Both the position numbers and the translations under genes were made by a program. From Shewanella sp. AS1 (GTDB lineage Bacteria; Pseudomonadota; Gammaproteobacteria; Enterobacterales; Shewanellaceae), in assembly GCF_021412565.1 (NCBI RefSeq), contig NZ_JAKCLJ010000014.1, positions 27,743 to 91,742 on the forward strand: DNA of 64,000 bases, written 5' to 3'. Below are positions 54,680 to 63,902 of this stretch, in pieces; the first letter of the stretch is position 1, and every line of letters starts with the position of its first letter. Below the pieces are notes generated by a model, which was given only the letters and a program-made list of their open reading frames with translations, did not search any database and had not been told where the DNA came from.

Positions 54680-56056
54680 TTGAAGCAGCCCACCCAAATT
54701 AGTTGGGATCAGTCAATGATCGAAAAGTATAATTACAGCGGTCCTCGTTATACTTCTTATCCGACCGCATTAGAATTTGACGACTCTTTCACCGAAGAGG
54801 ATCTGCTGACATCCATTAAAAACAGCAAGAGCGATAAGCTGTCGCTCTATCTTCACATCCCTTTCTGCGCCAAGCTTTGCTACTACTGTGGCTGCAACAA
54901 GGTGATCACTCGCCATCAGCATAAGGCCGATCAATATATCGAATATCTGGCTGCTGAAATTGTTAAACGCGCGCCACTGTTTAAAGACTATCTGGTCACT
55001 CAGATCCACTGGGGCGGCGGTACACCGACTTTCTTAAGCCCAGATCAGATCCTGCGTCTATCGGCATTGCTACGTGAACACTTTAACATTGCCGAAGTGG
55101 GCGAATATTCTATCGAAGTCGATCCCCGTGAAATCGAGCTCTCTATGTTAGATACGCTAAAAGAAGCCGGCTTCAACCGTATCTCCATTGGCGTGCAGGA
55201 CTTTAACAAGAAGGTGCAAATAGCGGTTAACCGTGAGCAAGATGAGCAGTTCATCTTCGACCTGATGGCCAAAGCCAAAGCGATGGGCTTCGTGTCAACC
55301 AATATCGACTTGATCTATGGTCTGCCTCATCAGACGCCAGAGACTTTCGCTGAAACCATGCAGCGCGTTTTAGATCTTTCACCAGACCGCCTGTCTGTAT
55401 TTAACTATGCTCATCTGCCTGCACGTTTTTCTGCCCAGCGTAAGATTAAAGATGAAGATTTACCCTCTCCACAACAAAAGCTGGAGATGTTGCATCAAAC
55501 CATAGAAACCTTAACCGGTGCCGGTTATCAGTATATAGGTATGGATCACTTTGCTAAGCCTGACGATGAGCTGTCGATTCTGCAGAATGAAGGGCGACTA
55601 CACCGTAACTTCCAGGGTTATACCACCCAGGAAGAGTGTGATCTGCTCGGTTTAGGCGTCTCTTCAATCAGCCAGATTGGCGATTGTTATGCCCAAAACC
55701 AGAAAGATATTCGTCCTTACTACGAGTCTGTGGATGAAAAAGGCCACGCCCTATGGAAAGGCTGCAAACTCAATCGTGATGATGAGATCCGCCGCGTGGT
55801 GATCAAACAGCTGATCTGTCATTTCAACTTAGACATGGCCCAAATCGACGAAAAACTTGGCATTAACTTCGAAGAGTATTTTGCCGAAGATCTTAAGCTG
55901 TTACAGACCTTTATCAAGGATAAACTCGTGGATATCACCGACAGAAAGATCACAGTCAGCGACACAGGTCGTCTATTGATCCGTAACATCTGTATCTGTT
56001 TCGATATCTACTATCGCGAAAAAGCGCGTCAGCAGCAGTTCTCACGAGTGATCTAA
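54680..56056 (+). CDS. hemN: Oxygen-independent coproporphyrinogen III oxidase HemN
   Basis: An anaerobic heme-synthesis radical-SAM enzyme, 458 residues. The cluster motif CAKLCYYCGCN (CxxxCxxC-x-C) lies near residue 62, IHWGGGTPTFL follows, and the N-terminus YNYSGPRYTSYPTALEF matches E. coli. The start is taken as TTG 54680 behind GGAGG (54669-54673), which gives the family's normal N-terminus; the longer frame from 54650 has no ribosome site. A terminator follows. Confidence 0.95.
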   Translation: MKQPTQISWDQSMIEKYNYSGPRYTSYPTALEFDDSFTEEDLLTSIKNSKSDKLSLYLHIPFCAKLCYYCGCNKVITRHQHKADQYIEYLAAEIVKRAPLFKDYLVTQIHWGGGTPTFLSPDQILRLSALLREHFNIAEVGEYSIEVDPREIELSMLDTLKEAGFNRISIGVQDFNKKVQIAVNREQDEQFIFDLMAKAKAMGFVSTNIDLIYGLPHQTPETFAETMQRVLDLSPDRLSVFNYAHLPARFSAQRKIKDEDLPSPQQKLEMLHQTIETLTGAGYQYIGMDHFAKPDDELSILQNEGRLHRNFQGYTTQEECDLLGLGVSSISQIGDCYAQNQKDIRPYYESVDEKGHALWKGCKLNRDDEIRRVVIKQLICHFNLDMAQIDEKLGINFEEYFAEDLKLLQTFIKDKLVDITDRKITVSDTGRLLIRNICICFDIYYREKARQQQFSRVI

Positions 56057-56110
56057 TCACGACTGTATTAGCCGAAAGCGCGCTGTTCGAAAGTGCAAAA
56101 CAGACAAAAT

Positions 56111-56136
56111 GCCGATGACAATTCATCGGCTTTTTT
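56111..56136 (+). terminator. Intrinsic terminator of hemN
   Basis: An 8-bp stem GCCGATGA/TCATCGGC (56111-56118 with 56123-56130), a 4-nt loop and six Ts, 54 bases after the stop. Confidence 0.9.
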
Positions 56137-56402
56137 GTGCCTCCGATTTATGCCCCTGAATCGACACAAATCACGCCACACCAATTCATCCCGGGCTACT
56201 TAGCCTGCCGTCGATCACAATCAAACCTAGTGCACATTATTAAATCTTAGATTTATCAAGATTGCGATTTGTCTCTAGGGTTAAAAAATTAGTTACATAT
56301 CCAGTATGATTCGTTTTGAACTGTGGCATAATCACTCGGTATTTCCTTGTCAATATTGAATTTTTTTATCATTTTTAATGCATTGCTTATTTAGGTAAAG
56401 GT

Positions 56403-58889
56403 TTGCTGAAATTTCATTTCCGTCCATCACTTTCTTTATTTACACCGACCGCGAGTGTCCTGCTATTCGTTATCTTTCTCACCTCAATGTTTACGATAGA
56501 GCGGGCACAAAACCGGGTAGGTGTTTACCAAGATAAGATTCAGCAGATATCCAAGCAGTTAATAAAAATGGATTTGATTTTTTCCGCTGTTGTCGAATCC
56601 CAGGATTTTTCTCGCGTCGAGGAGGAGATCTCCCTTGCCAGCAGCGATCTAAAAATGATGGTTTATACCCTTATCGATGCAAGCGGAAATATCGAGTTTG
56701 CAAACCATTCTGTATGGCAAAACAGCTCGGCAAATTTAGTGATCGATGGTTATCAGGAGGCGTTTCATCACAACGTCATCGCAAACCATACCCCCATGCT
56801 CCAATATAATGAACAGCGTCAATCGATTCAGGCCTATTTCCCTTTTTCTGATACTAATTCGGCCACCAGGGCTAACTATCCCGAAGTAATCTACCTGGAA
56901 TATGATATTTCACCCGCTTTAGCCGCCGCCAATCGTAGAACATTACAAAGCGCCATAAGAATCGGCTCCCTCTCCAGTTTGCTGATCCTCATCGCCTTAT
57001 TTATTTTTTATCGTTATTTGCTCTTGCCTCTGCAGCGGCTCAGAAATCAGGCAACCCGGGTGAATCAAGAATCGAAAAAAATCCGTGCCGTCAGCTCGAT
57101 CTTCAGTGAACTTAACTCTATCGGGGATGATCTCGCCTTTTTCAAAGATAAATATTTAACTGGTGCCAAGCAGTTAAGAGACACTGAACAGCGCTGGCTC
57201 TTTGCCGTGGAGGTGTCCCGATATGGGATCTGGGACTGGCATATTCCTTCGGGAAATCTCTTCTTATCCCATAGGTGGAACGATATATTGGGCTATAAGC
57301 CAAATGAATTGGCCGCCTCTTTGACATCATGGGAAGAACGACTTCATCCAGACGACAAGAAAAGTACCCTGGAGAGCTTGGAGCGGTATTTGGCCGGAGA
57401 GACGGAAGAGTTTGAGAGTGTACATCGTTTACGTCATCAGGACGGGCATTACATTTGGGTGCTGGATCGGGGCATGACGGTAGAATGGGATAAGCAAGGT
57501 CAACCCGTGCGCTTAATTGGTACCTTGTCTGATGTGACAGATGATGTTCAAAACCAGCAGAGTGCAGCTCGATTCATAAAACAAGATCCTTTAACCGATT
57601 TAGCAAACCGTAGAGCCCTAACCGATGCCCTACATGAGCTGCAACAGGAAACAGATTATTGCGCCGCCCTGTTTTTACTCGATTTAGATAATTTCAAGTT
57701 AGTGAACGATGTCCTGGGTCATCATGGTGGTGACAGGGTCTTAATTCAAATAGCCGCACGGCTTTCCAGCTATTTCTCATCGAACGCCTTGATTGCGCGC
57801 TTCTCTGCCGATGAATTTGTTATTTTGGTTAAACGCCTCCCTAAAGATCCCAACCTTGCCTTGATGCGAGTCCAGGCCCTGGCCAGCCAGGCGCGTCAGT
57901 TAGTCGCAAGGCCATTTGAGATCAGTAAACACAGCTTTAATCTTTCGGCCAGCATAGGCACCACGCTAATAGATCATAGTGGGCAATTGCAGCCAGAACA
58001 GCATATCAAGCACATGAACCTAGCACTGCAGCAAGCTAAGGAGAGCGGCCGCGATCGCGTTGTGGTTTATAGCAAAGAGATGGATTCCATAGCCGAGCGC
58101 AACCTGCTGATCAGAACCGAACTGAACCAGGCCATCAAAGCACAGCAACTGTCACTGGTGTACCAGCCTATTGTCGATCGGGAGGAAAACATAATCTCAG
58201 TCGAGGCTTTGCTGCGCTGGCATCATCCGGAATATGGCAACATTTCACCGGCCGAGTTTATCCCCATCGCCGAAGGGAGCGGGTTGATTGTTGAACTCGG
58301 GCATTGGGTGTTACTGGAAGTGTGCCGCTATATCCGCGCCCTTATGGCGCAGAATATCGAGCCCCCGAGAATCTCAATCAATGTCAGTGCAAGGCAGTTT
58401 AACCAACATGAGTTTCCACAGAAGCTGCTGGCACTGTTGCAGCAGGAACAGATCCCACCCCATAAAATCGAGTTAGAACTAACCGAATATGCTTTACTGA
58501 CAGATTTAACCTTAGTGCGAGAATCCATGCTGAGCCTAAGCCAAGCCGGTATCAGCGTCGCCGTCGATGATTTTGGCACCGGCTACAGTTCGCTCAGTTA
58601 CCTGCAGGGATTAAATCTCAATAAGTTAAAGCTCGATGCCTGCTTCATTCGTGAGATGGTCAATGACGAGGCCTCAGGCGCCATAGTCAAAGCCATGATA
58701 GATATGGCTCACGGCCTTAAACTTAAATTTGTTGCCGAAGGAGTGGAGATCCAGTCTCAGCTGGAACAATTACAGGCCTATCGCTGCGATCTCTTCCAGG
58801 GCTACCTTTTCTATCGCCCTATGAGTGGCGAGCAGCTGCAAGATGTACTCATCGACAAACAGCAGCAAATGGCTGTATCAGGCATGTAA
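56403..58889 (+). CDS. Membrane PAS-GGDEF-EAL protein, probable c-di-GMP phosphodiesterase
   Basis: 828 residues: helix 1, a periplasmic sensor (about 40-175), helix 2 (about 180-205), a HAMP-like linker, PAS/PAC (about 265-385), GGDEF (about 395-560) and EAL (about 575-820). The GGDEF signature is SADEF, near 467, which should abolish cyclase activity. EAL keeps the catalytic set: SVEALLRW, INVSARQF, ELTEYALL, DDFGTGYSSL, LKLDACFI and VAEGVE. It therefore probably degrades c-di-GMP, with GGDEF as a possible GTP sensor. The start is a TTG at 56403 with AGG about 7 bases upstream; this is the only uncertain point. Confidence 0.88.
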   Translation: MLKFHFRPSLSLFTPTASVLLFVIFLTSMFTIERAQNRVGVYQDKIQQISKQLIKMDLIFSAVVESQDFSRVEEEISLASSDLKMMVYTLIDASGNIEFANHSVWQNSSANLVIDGYQEAFHHNVIANHTPMLQYNEQRQSIQAYFPFSDTNSATRANYPEVIYLEYDISPALAAANRRTLQSAIRIGSLSSLLILIALFIFYRYLLLPLQRLRNQATRVNQESKKIRAVSSIFSELNSIGDDLAFFKDKYLTGAKQLRDTEQRWLFAVEVSRYGIWDWHIPSGNLFLSHRWNDILGYKPNELAASLTSWEERLHPDDKKSTLESLERYLAGETEEFESVHRLRHQDGHYIWVLDRGMTVEWDKQGQPVRLIGTLSDVTDDVQNQQSAARFIKQDPLTDLANRRALTDALHELQQETDYCAALFLLDLDNFKLVNDVLGHHGGDRVLIQIAARLSSYFSSNALIARFSADEFVILVKRLPKDPNLALMRVQALASQARQLVARPFEISKHSFNLSASIGTTLIDHSGQLQPEQHIKHMNLALQQAKESGRDRVVVYSKEMDSIAERNLLIRTELNQAIKAQQLSLVYQPIVDREENIISVEALLRWHHPEYGNISPAEFIPIAEGSGLIVELGHWVLLEVCRYIRALMAQNIEPPRISINVSARQFNQHEFPQKLLALLQQEQIPPHKIELELTEYALLTDLTLVRESMLSLSQAGISVAVDDFGTGYSSLSYLQGLNLNKLKLDACFIREMVNDEASGAIVKAMIDMAHGLKLKFVAEGVEIQSQLEQLQAYRCDLFQGYLFYRPMSGEQLQDVLIDKQQQMAVSGM

Positions 58890-59867
58890 ATGAAAGAAGT
58901 TCACCAATAGTGTCAGCGCCTGATCTCGAACACTGTCTGTTTCGATAAAAATCTCGTGCCGAGCCTGAGCCAAAGACACCAGATCGCAATTATCTCCCTG
59001 GGCACTCAGCTGGGCGTCATTATCGACAATCGAATCCTCGCTTGCCTGCAGAATAAGAATAGGAGTCTTTGAGTGTCTAGCCGCGCTGACGGCACGGTCG
59101 CACGCAAGGAGAGCCTGAGTAAGCCAGCGATTTGTCGGCGAGCCCAATTGCAGTTCGGGTCGCTGTTGATAGAGGTGGCGATAGCGGCGATAACGCGCCT
59201 CACTGTGGGTAAGCTCATTTTTTTCAAAAGAGACAGGTTCATAATCTTTGCCGCCAAGCACATAGTTAGCTTGCCGCTCTGAGCCATTGTCCAACAACCT
59301 TGCAAGCCAATAGATCACGCGTTTATGTAACGGTAGCTTGATGCCATACATGGGCGCGCACAGGAGCGCGGCATTGAAGGTGTCCGGCGCCTTTGCCAGA
59401 TACAGGGTGCCAATAGCACTGCCCATAGAATGTCCCACAAGATAAAGCTGCTCATGCCTGGCAGGCTTGACCACCTGCTCGATGAAATACTCAAAATCCT
59501 CGACATAATCATCAAAATATTTAACGTATCCCTTATGGGGATTATCTGTCAGCCGCTGCGAGAGCCCCTGTCCTCTGTGGTCTATGGCATAGACACTGTA
59601 ACCCTGCTGATAGAGATCGAAGATCAGTTCCTGATACTTCAAATAACTTTCAACCCGACCGCTGCTGATCACTATGGCCGGCCCAGGTTGTGACTGCCGA
59701 ATATAGCAGTAGGCGAGAGAAGTTTTATCTGGCGTGATCAAGCTGCTGTGAATGACTTTTTGCCAAAACAGCGTCAGCCTCTGCTCGATATCATCAAACT
59801 CAGATGAAAAGCCAATGGCTTGGGCTTGTAATTGGGCTTGGGCTGGGAAAGGTTGAGCTGCAGACAT
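58878..59867 (-). CDS. Alpha/beta hydrolase, lysophospholipase PldB-like
   Basis: 329 residues. The nucleophile elbow is LVGHSMGSAIG, DHRGQGLSQRL is the conserved oxyanion-side block, and the acid/base residues lie in SEDSIVDN and QARHEIFIE. These match the PldB/monoglyceride-lipase group. The start MSAAQPF at 59867 is chosen; another ATG at 59924 adds 19 residues of no known type. Its 3' end overlaps the EAL gene by 12 bp, tail to tail. Confidence 0.85.
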   Translation of the reverse strand: MSAAQPFPAQAQLQAQAIGFSSEFDDIEQRLTLFWQKVIHSSLITPDKTSLAYCYIRQSQPGPAIVISSGRVESYLKYQELIFDLYQQGYSVYAIDHRGQGLSQRLTDNPHKGYVKYFDDYVEDFEYFIEQVVKPARHEQLYLVGHSMGSAIGTLYLAKAPDTFNAALLCAPMYGIKLPLHKRVIYWLARLLDNGSERQANYVLGGKDYEPVSFEKNELTHSEARYRRYRHLYQQRPELQLGSPTNRWLTQALLACDRAVSAARHSKTPILILQASEDSIVDNDAQLSAQGDNCDLVSLAQARHEIFIETDSVRDQALTLLVNFFHLHA

Positions 59868-59935
59868 AGTGGGAAAGAACTGAAAATGATAGAAGTCAGT
59901 GTAGCATGGAATAGTCGAGGTCATTAAGGTAAAGC

Positions 59936-59961
59936 GTGATGAGGCCCTTTGACCTCATCAC
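59936..59961 (-). terminator. Stem-loop after the DUF885 gene
   Basis: A perfect 9-bp stem GTGATGAGG/CCTCATCAC (59936-59944 with 59953-59961) with an 8-nt loop, 30 bases downstream of the minus-strand DUF885 stop. The T content after it is low. Confidence 0.5.
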
Positions 59962-59990
59962 AATTCGATTTACAGAGAGTCACTTAGTCG

Positions 59991-61781
59991 CTAGTTTGCC
60001 GCATTCTCAGCGATAAAGTCATCGATTTGCTGTTCGAGCAGCGCCATAGGCACAGAGCCGTTGGCAAGCACAGCATCGTGGAAGGCACGGATATCGAACT
60101 TATCGCCCAGGGCCTGTTCAGCCTTTTGGCGCATACGCTTAATGGTTAACTCGCCAATCTTGTAAGACAAAGCCTGGCCAGGCCAGGTGATGTAGCGATC
60201 TATCTCTGTGGTGACATTATGTAATGACAAGGCTGTGTTGCTCGCCATAAAGTCGATCGCCTGCTGGCGTGTCCAGCCTTTGGCATGCATACCTGTATCG
60301 ACTACCAAACGCGCCGCGCGCCACATCTCATAGGTGAGACGACCAAAGTTGCTGTATGGATCCTGATAGAAGCCCGCCTCTATGCCTAAATGTTCACTGT
60401 AAAGTCCCCAGCCTTCACCGAAGGCGGAAATATAGCTGTAACGGCGGAAATTAGGCAGAGAAGTTAACTCCTGGTTCAAGGCTATTTGCAAATGATGCCC
60501 AGGCACGGCCTCATGCAGGGTGAGCGCCTCCATCTCATACAAAGGTCGCTTATCCAGAGCATAGGTGTTTACCCAGTAATAACCGGGCTCGTCATCCCTG
60601 TCCGAGCCAGAATAACGGCCAGTGGTGTATTTAGGGGCGATCTGGGCTGGCACCTCCTGAATACCATAGGTTTTACGGGGAAGTTTACCGAAATATCTGG
60701 GTAAGATAGCATCCGCCTTCTTGGCCAGCAGCGCAGTGTATCTGAGCAGCTCAATCGGCGTCTTGGCATAGAATTGAGGATCGGTACGCAGGAATATCAA
60801 AAAGGCCGCAAAATCCCCGTCGAAGCCGACTTGATCGATCACCTTCTGCATCTCACTACGGATCCGCTTCACCTCTTGCAGACCCAATACATGTACCTCA
60901 TCGGCGGTCATATTCAAGGTAGTGTAATAACGCACACGATTTTCGTAAAACTCCCGGCCATCGGGCAGATCCGATGCGGCAATGCTGGTGCGTGCATTTG
61001 GAAGATACTCGTTTACCATAAAATCATAGAAAGCCTGGTAGCTAGGCAAGACTAACTCGCTGACCAATGACCGGCCTTGTTCGGTCAACGCCTGCTTTTC
61101 TTGCTCACTAAAGCTGTTGGGATAGTGAGTAAAAGGTTTGAAATAACCACTTTGCTCAACTGGCACGATAAAGGCTGAAATGCTGTCTTCAAACCCTTTT
61201 AAGCTGGCCTTTGCCGGAGTGATGCCCGAAGCCAGCCCCTGTTTCATCCAATAGGTTTGCTGCGCAAAATAGCCAGGCAGCGCCTTTAACTTGCTAATAT
61301 AGTGCTGATAATCTTCCTGATTTTGGAATCGTCCCTTAGCGATAGAGGCGATATAAGCATGAAAACCACTCTCTGCAGTGATAGGGAGGTAATGGTCTTT
61401 ATAACGGTATAAATCGACGCTGTTCTGTATTTGATACTCTAAAATCTGAGCGTTGATCTTCTCTTCTTTGTTCAAGGAGCTGGTATCAATCTGTTTAAGC
61501 TCTTCCAGCAGGCCGCTGCGTTTATCGTTAAGTGCCGCTAACGCGGCAGGTGACAAGTCCGTCAGCTTACCCGCAGCCGCCTCATTCCCCATGGCGTAAT
61601 CCAAGTCTGGGTTTGTATCCAATCTCAGTTGCCAAGCTCTATCGATAATGCCAGCGAGCTGTTGGTTAACTGGGCTGGTTGCAACACCTAACGACTCTGT
61701 CTGTGAGGTTTGCTCTGTGGAATTAATTTGGCAGGCGCTGAGGCTTAAGAGGAGCAGGCAGGGTACTAGGGGTTTATACAT
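59991..61781 (-). CDS. DUF885 family lipoprotein metallopeptidase
   Basis: 596 residues. It has a lipoprotein signal, MYKPLVPCLLLLSLSAC, with the lipobox LSAC. The zinc-peptidase motif HEAVPGHH (near residue 422) and GEGWGLYSEHLG downstream match DUF885 proteins, which resemble gluzincin carboxypeptidases. The start at 61781 follows AAAGGA; a longer frame to 61868 would hide the lipid signal. Probable periplasmic or outer-membrane dipeptidase-like enzyme; substrate unknown. Confidence 0.87.
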   Translation of the reverse strand: MYKPLVPCLLLLSLSACQINSTEQTSQTESLGVATSPVNQQLAGIIDRAWQLRLDTNPDLDYAMGNEAAAGKLTDLSPAALAALNDKRSGLLEELKQIDTSSLNKEEKINAQILEYQIQNSVDLYRYKDHYLPITAESGFHAYIASIAKGRFQNQEDYQHYISKLKALPGYFAQQTYWMKQGLASGITPAKASLKGFEDSISAFIVPVEQSGYFKPFTHYPNSFSEQEKQALTEQGRSLVSELVLPSYQAFYDFMVNEYLPNARTSIAASDLPDGREFYENRVRYYTTLNMTADEVHVLGLQEVKRIRSEMQKVIDQVGFDGDFAAFLIFLRTDPQFYAKTPIELLRYTALLAKKADAILPRYFGKLPRKTYGIQEVPAQIAPKYTTGRYSGSDRDDEPGYYWVNTYALDKRPLYEMEALTLHEAVPGHHLQIALNQELTSLPNFRRYSYISAFGEGWGLYSEHLGIEAGFYQDPYSNFGRLTYEMWRAARLVVDTGMHAKGWTRQQAIDFMASNTALSLHNVTTEIDRYITWPGQALSYKIGELTIKRMRQKAEQALGDKFDIRAFHDAVLANGSVPMALLEQQIDDFIAENAAN

Positions 61782-61944
61782 GAAAAGATCCTTTTCGTTA
61801 TAATTATTATCGGCATTATGCATCATGGTTTTGGTGCGCGTCATTAAGCTCGCTGCAAGAATTGACAAACCTTACCATTGAATTCAACAAATTTTTCACC
61901 AACCTCCAGTTATTGTGCTTTAAATAAAACACAGCAGGTTATAA

Positions 61945-62592
61945 TGGCGACAATTCGGCGCAAATGCTCAGTCAACAAAAGAGTATGCAATACAAATAAA
62001 GCTCATCGGTATTATGTCGCGCTCCTTTGGCCAGGCAGTCTGTATGCAGGAACTGGAGGCGTTACTAGCCCATAGACAACATCTGGTCGCCATGGATCTC
62101 GCCGGTGATGAGTTGGGTTTCCCCGGAGAGCTATTTAACCCACACTTTAAACGGGTAAGGGATGCTGGACTAGCTATCACAGTTCATGCCGGTGAGGCCG
62201 CTGGTGCAGAAAGTATCTGGCAGGCAATAAAACAGCTCAGCGCCACCCGTATTGGCCACGGGGTTAATGCCCTGCAAGATCCAAAATTAATGGAGTATCT
62301 TGCACAAGAGCGGATCGGTATCGAATCTTGCCCAACCAGTAACATACATACTTCAACGGTAAGCAGCTATCAAACCCACCCGCTGCGTACTTTTATGCAG
62401 GCAGGCGTCATGATCGGATTAAATACTGATGATCCCGGTGTCAGTAATATCGATATCAAACACGAATATCGGATAGTAAAAGAGGAAATGGGCTTAAGCA
62501 ACACCGAACTTTCACTACTTCAGCGTAACGGCGTGGAAATGGCCTTCTTATCCACCAGTGAACGCAAAGCGCTTTACGAAAGTAAGCGGTAA
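61945..62592 (+). pseudogene. add: Adenosine deaminase, 5'-truncated remnant
   Basis: In frame from 61945 (after an in-frame TAA at 61942-61944) to a TAA at 62590-62592, the translation matches the C-terminal two thirds of E. coli Add from about its KLIGIM onward. Preserved are [11 protein letters not shown], the active-site HAGEAAG, RIGHGV and NTDDPGVS. The N-terminal 130-140 residues, including the zinc-binding HxH, are missing and not found upstream. A shorter frame could start at ATG 62014, but the product would lack a metal site. The IS630 copy begins about 10 bases after the stop. Confidence 0.85.
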
Positions 62593-62660
62593 GCGGTAAT
62601 ACCAATCCGCTTAAATATTTGGTCTAATAGAGGCATATAGAATCTCTGGCCAAATTAATC

Positions 62661-63173
62661 ATGAACTCGCAACTATCCCAACAGCTTTTAACGCTTTCTA
62701 GAAAAGAACAAAACGCGCGAAAACGCATGCGATTACTGGCGGTGTCGTTATTTTTCGAAGGTAATACTAGGACCGATATAGCTAAACGCCTTAACATTGC
62801 GCGAAGTAGCGTTAATAAATGGGTCTCTAGTTATCTGGAATGTGGACTGTCGGGCTTAGACAGTAAGCCAATCCAAGGTCGCCCTTCTCGGTTGCAACCA
62901 TCACAACTTGAACACCTGACCGAGTTTATCAAGCAAAAAAGCACGACATCTCAAGGCGGTCGACTCACGGGTGAAGAGGTCACGCAATTTATTAACGCTG
63001 AATTTGGTGTTAACTACCATTTGAATCACGTATATAAAATACTTAAGAAACTCGGCTTTAGCTGGATCACAAGTCGCTCGAAGCACCCAAAGCAATCACA
63101 GCAAAGCCAAGAGGCTTTTAAAAAACTTCCTGTTGGAAACGATCCTTCACACCCCAGGCTACCTTCCTCTTGA
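62661..63173 (+). CDS. IS630 transposase, N-terminal helix-turn-helix half
   Basis: 170 residues. The N-terminal HTH (EGNTRTDIAKRLNIARSSVNKWVSSYLE), GRPSRLQPSQLEHLTEFI and the winged-helix-like YHLNHVYKILKKLGFSW are typical of IS630. The conserved frame leaves this ORF at AFKK near 63125, after which the DDE part continues in the +1 frame. The last 15 codons are probably out-of-frame tail. Confidence 0.85.
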   Translation: MNSQLSQQLLTLSRKEQNARKRMRLLAVSLFFEGNTRTDIAKRLNIARSSVNKWVSSYLECGLSGLDSKPIQGRPSRLQPSQLEHLTEFIKQKSTTSQGGRLTGEEVTQFINAEFGVNYHLNHVYKILKKLGFSWITSRSKHPKQSQQSQEAFKKLPVGNDPSHPRLPSS

Positions 63174-63693
63174 GCGTATTGATGTCTGGTTTCAGGATGA
63201 AGCTAGGTTTGGTCAGCAGAACCCCACCACACGTATTTGGGCCAAAACGGGAACTCGGCCGCGTGTTGTGAAACAACAACAGTTTGATTATGGCTATTTG
63301 TTTGGCGCTGTGTGCCCTGCAACGGGTCAAACAGAAGCCTTGATCAGTCCATTCGTTAATAAAGAAGCGATGCGACAACATATGAGCCAAATTTCACAGG
63401 CACCCCCACCTGGAAGGCATGCCGTTGTGATTATCGATGGTGCGGGTTGGCATACAAACGATACAGCATCACAGTTCAACAACTTAACCTTGATAAAACT
63501 ACCGCCCTATTCACCAGAATTAAACCCGATTGAGCAAGTATGGAGCTGGCTGCGTCAACACTGTTTATCAAATAGAGTGTTTTCAGGCTATGAAGACATT
63601 GTGGATGAAGTATCGAAAGCGTGGAACCAGTTTATTTCAGTCCCAGAGCGAGTGAGAAGAATGTGTGCACGAGAGTGGATTAATCTGATTTAA
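63133..63693 (+). CDS. IS630 transposase, C-terminal DDE half
   Basis: 186 residues counted from TTG 63133, but the frame is open upstream to at least 63112 and joins the first half at the A6 run 63120-63125. The catalytic triad is visible: Asp in WFQDEARFG, Asp in VVIIDGAGWH and Glu in LPPYSPELNPIEQVW. This half has no ribosome site of its own. The shift between the halves is +1 (or -2), not the common -1, so it may be a disabling indel or an unusual programmed frameshift. Confidence 0.85.
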   Translation: METILHTPGYLPLERIDVWFQDEARFGQQNPTTRIWAKTGTRPRVVKQQQFDYGYLFGAVCPATGQTEALISPFVNKEAMRQHMSQISQAPPPGRHAVVIIDGAGWHTNDTASQFNNLTLIKLPPYSPELNPIEQVWSWLRQHCLSNRVFSGYEDIVDEVSKAWNQFISVPERVRRMCAREWINLI

Positions 63694-63745
63694 TGCTTTT
63701 GCGGATTGGTATCACTACTTTCTTGAAACTTATAGCTGATTTAAA

Positions 63746-63779
63746 ACGAAAAAAGCCCTAGCATTGCTGCTAGGGCTTT
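63746..63779 (-). terminator. Intrinsic terminator of the rRNA operon
   Basis: On the minus strand a 9-bp stem AGCCCTAGC/GCTAGGGCT (63754-63762 with 63769-63777), a 6-nt loop and a T-run follow the tRNA-Asp gene. It ends the ribosomal operon entering from the right. Confidence 0.88.
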
Positions 63780-63790
63780 CATCTTAATGT

Positions 63791-63867
63791 TGGCGGAGCG
63801 GACGGGACTCGAACCCGCGACCCCCGGCGTGACAGGCCGGTATTCTAACCAACTGAACTACCGCTCC
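63791..63867 (-). tRNA. tRNA-Asp (anticodon GTC)
   Basis: 77 bases on the minus strand. Acceptor GGAGCGG/CCGCTCC, D-arm with AGTTCAGTTGGTTAGAA, anticodon GTC at 63831-63833, T-arm GGGTTCGAGTCCC and an encoded 3' CCA. It lies after the 5S gene, the usual distal tRNA of this operon type. Confidence 0.97.
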
Positions 63868-63902
63868 TTTAGTAAAACGCTTACGCGAGATACTAAATTA
63901 GG

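Larger units (their letters stand above)
62602..63709 (+). mobile_element. IS630-family insertion sequence
   Basis: About 1.1 kb. The ends carry perfect inverted repeats: ATACCAATCCGC at 62599-62610 and GCGGATTGGTAT at 63701-63712. TA dinucleotides at 62600-62601 and 63710-63711 fit the TA target duplication of IS630 elements; the repeat extends one base beyond them, so the exact ends could be a base or two off. It carries one transposase split over two frames. It lies between the add remnant and the rRNA operon. Confidence 0.88.

Noticed and set aside
54560..54680. Possible FNR site upstream of hemN
   Set aside because: Only one half-site (GATCAA) is good; the other half does not fit TTGAT, so I do not list it.
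61878..62075. 65-codon ORF at the start of the add remnant
   Set aside because: It reads the add remnant in a different frame and has no recognisable features.
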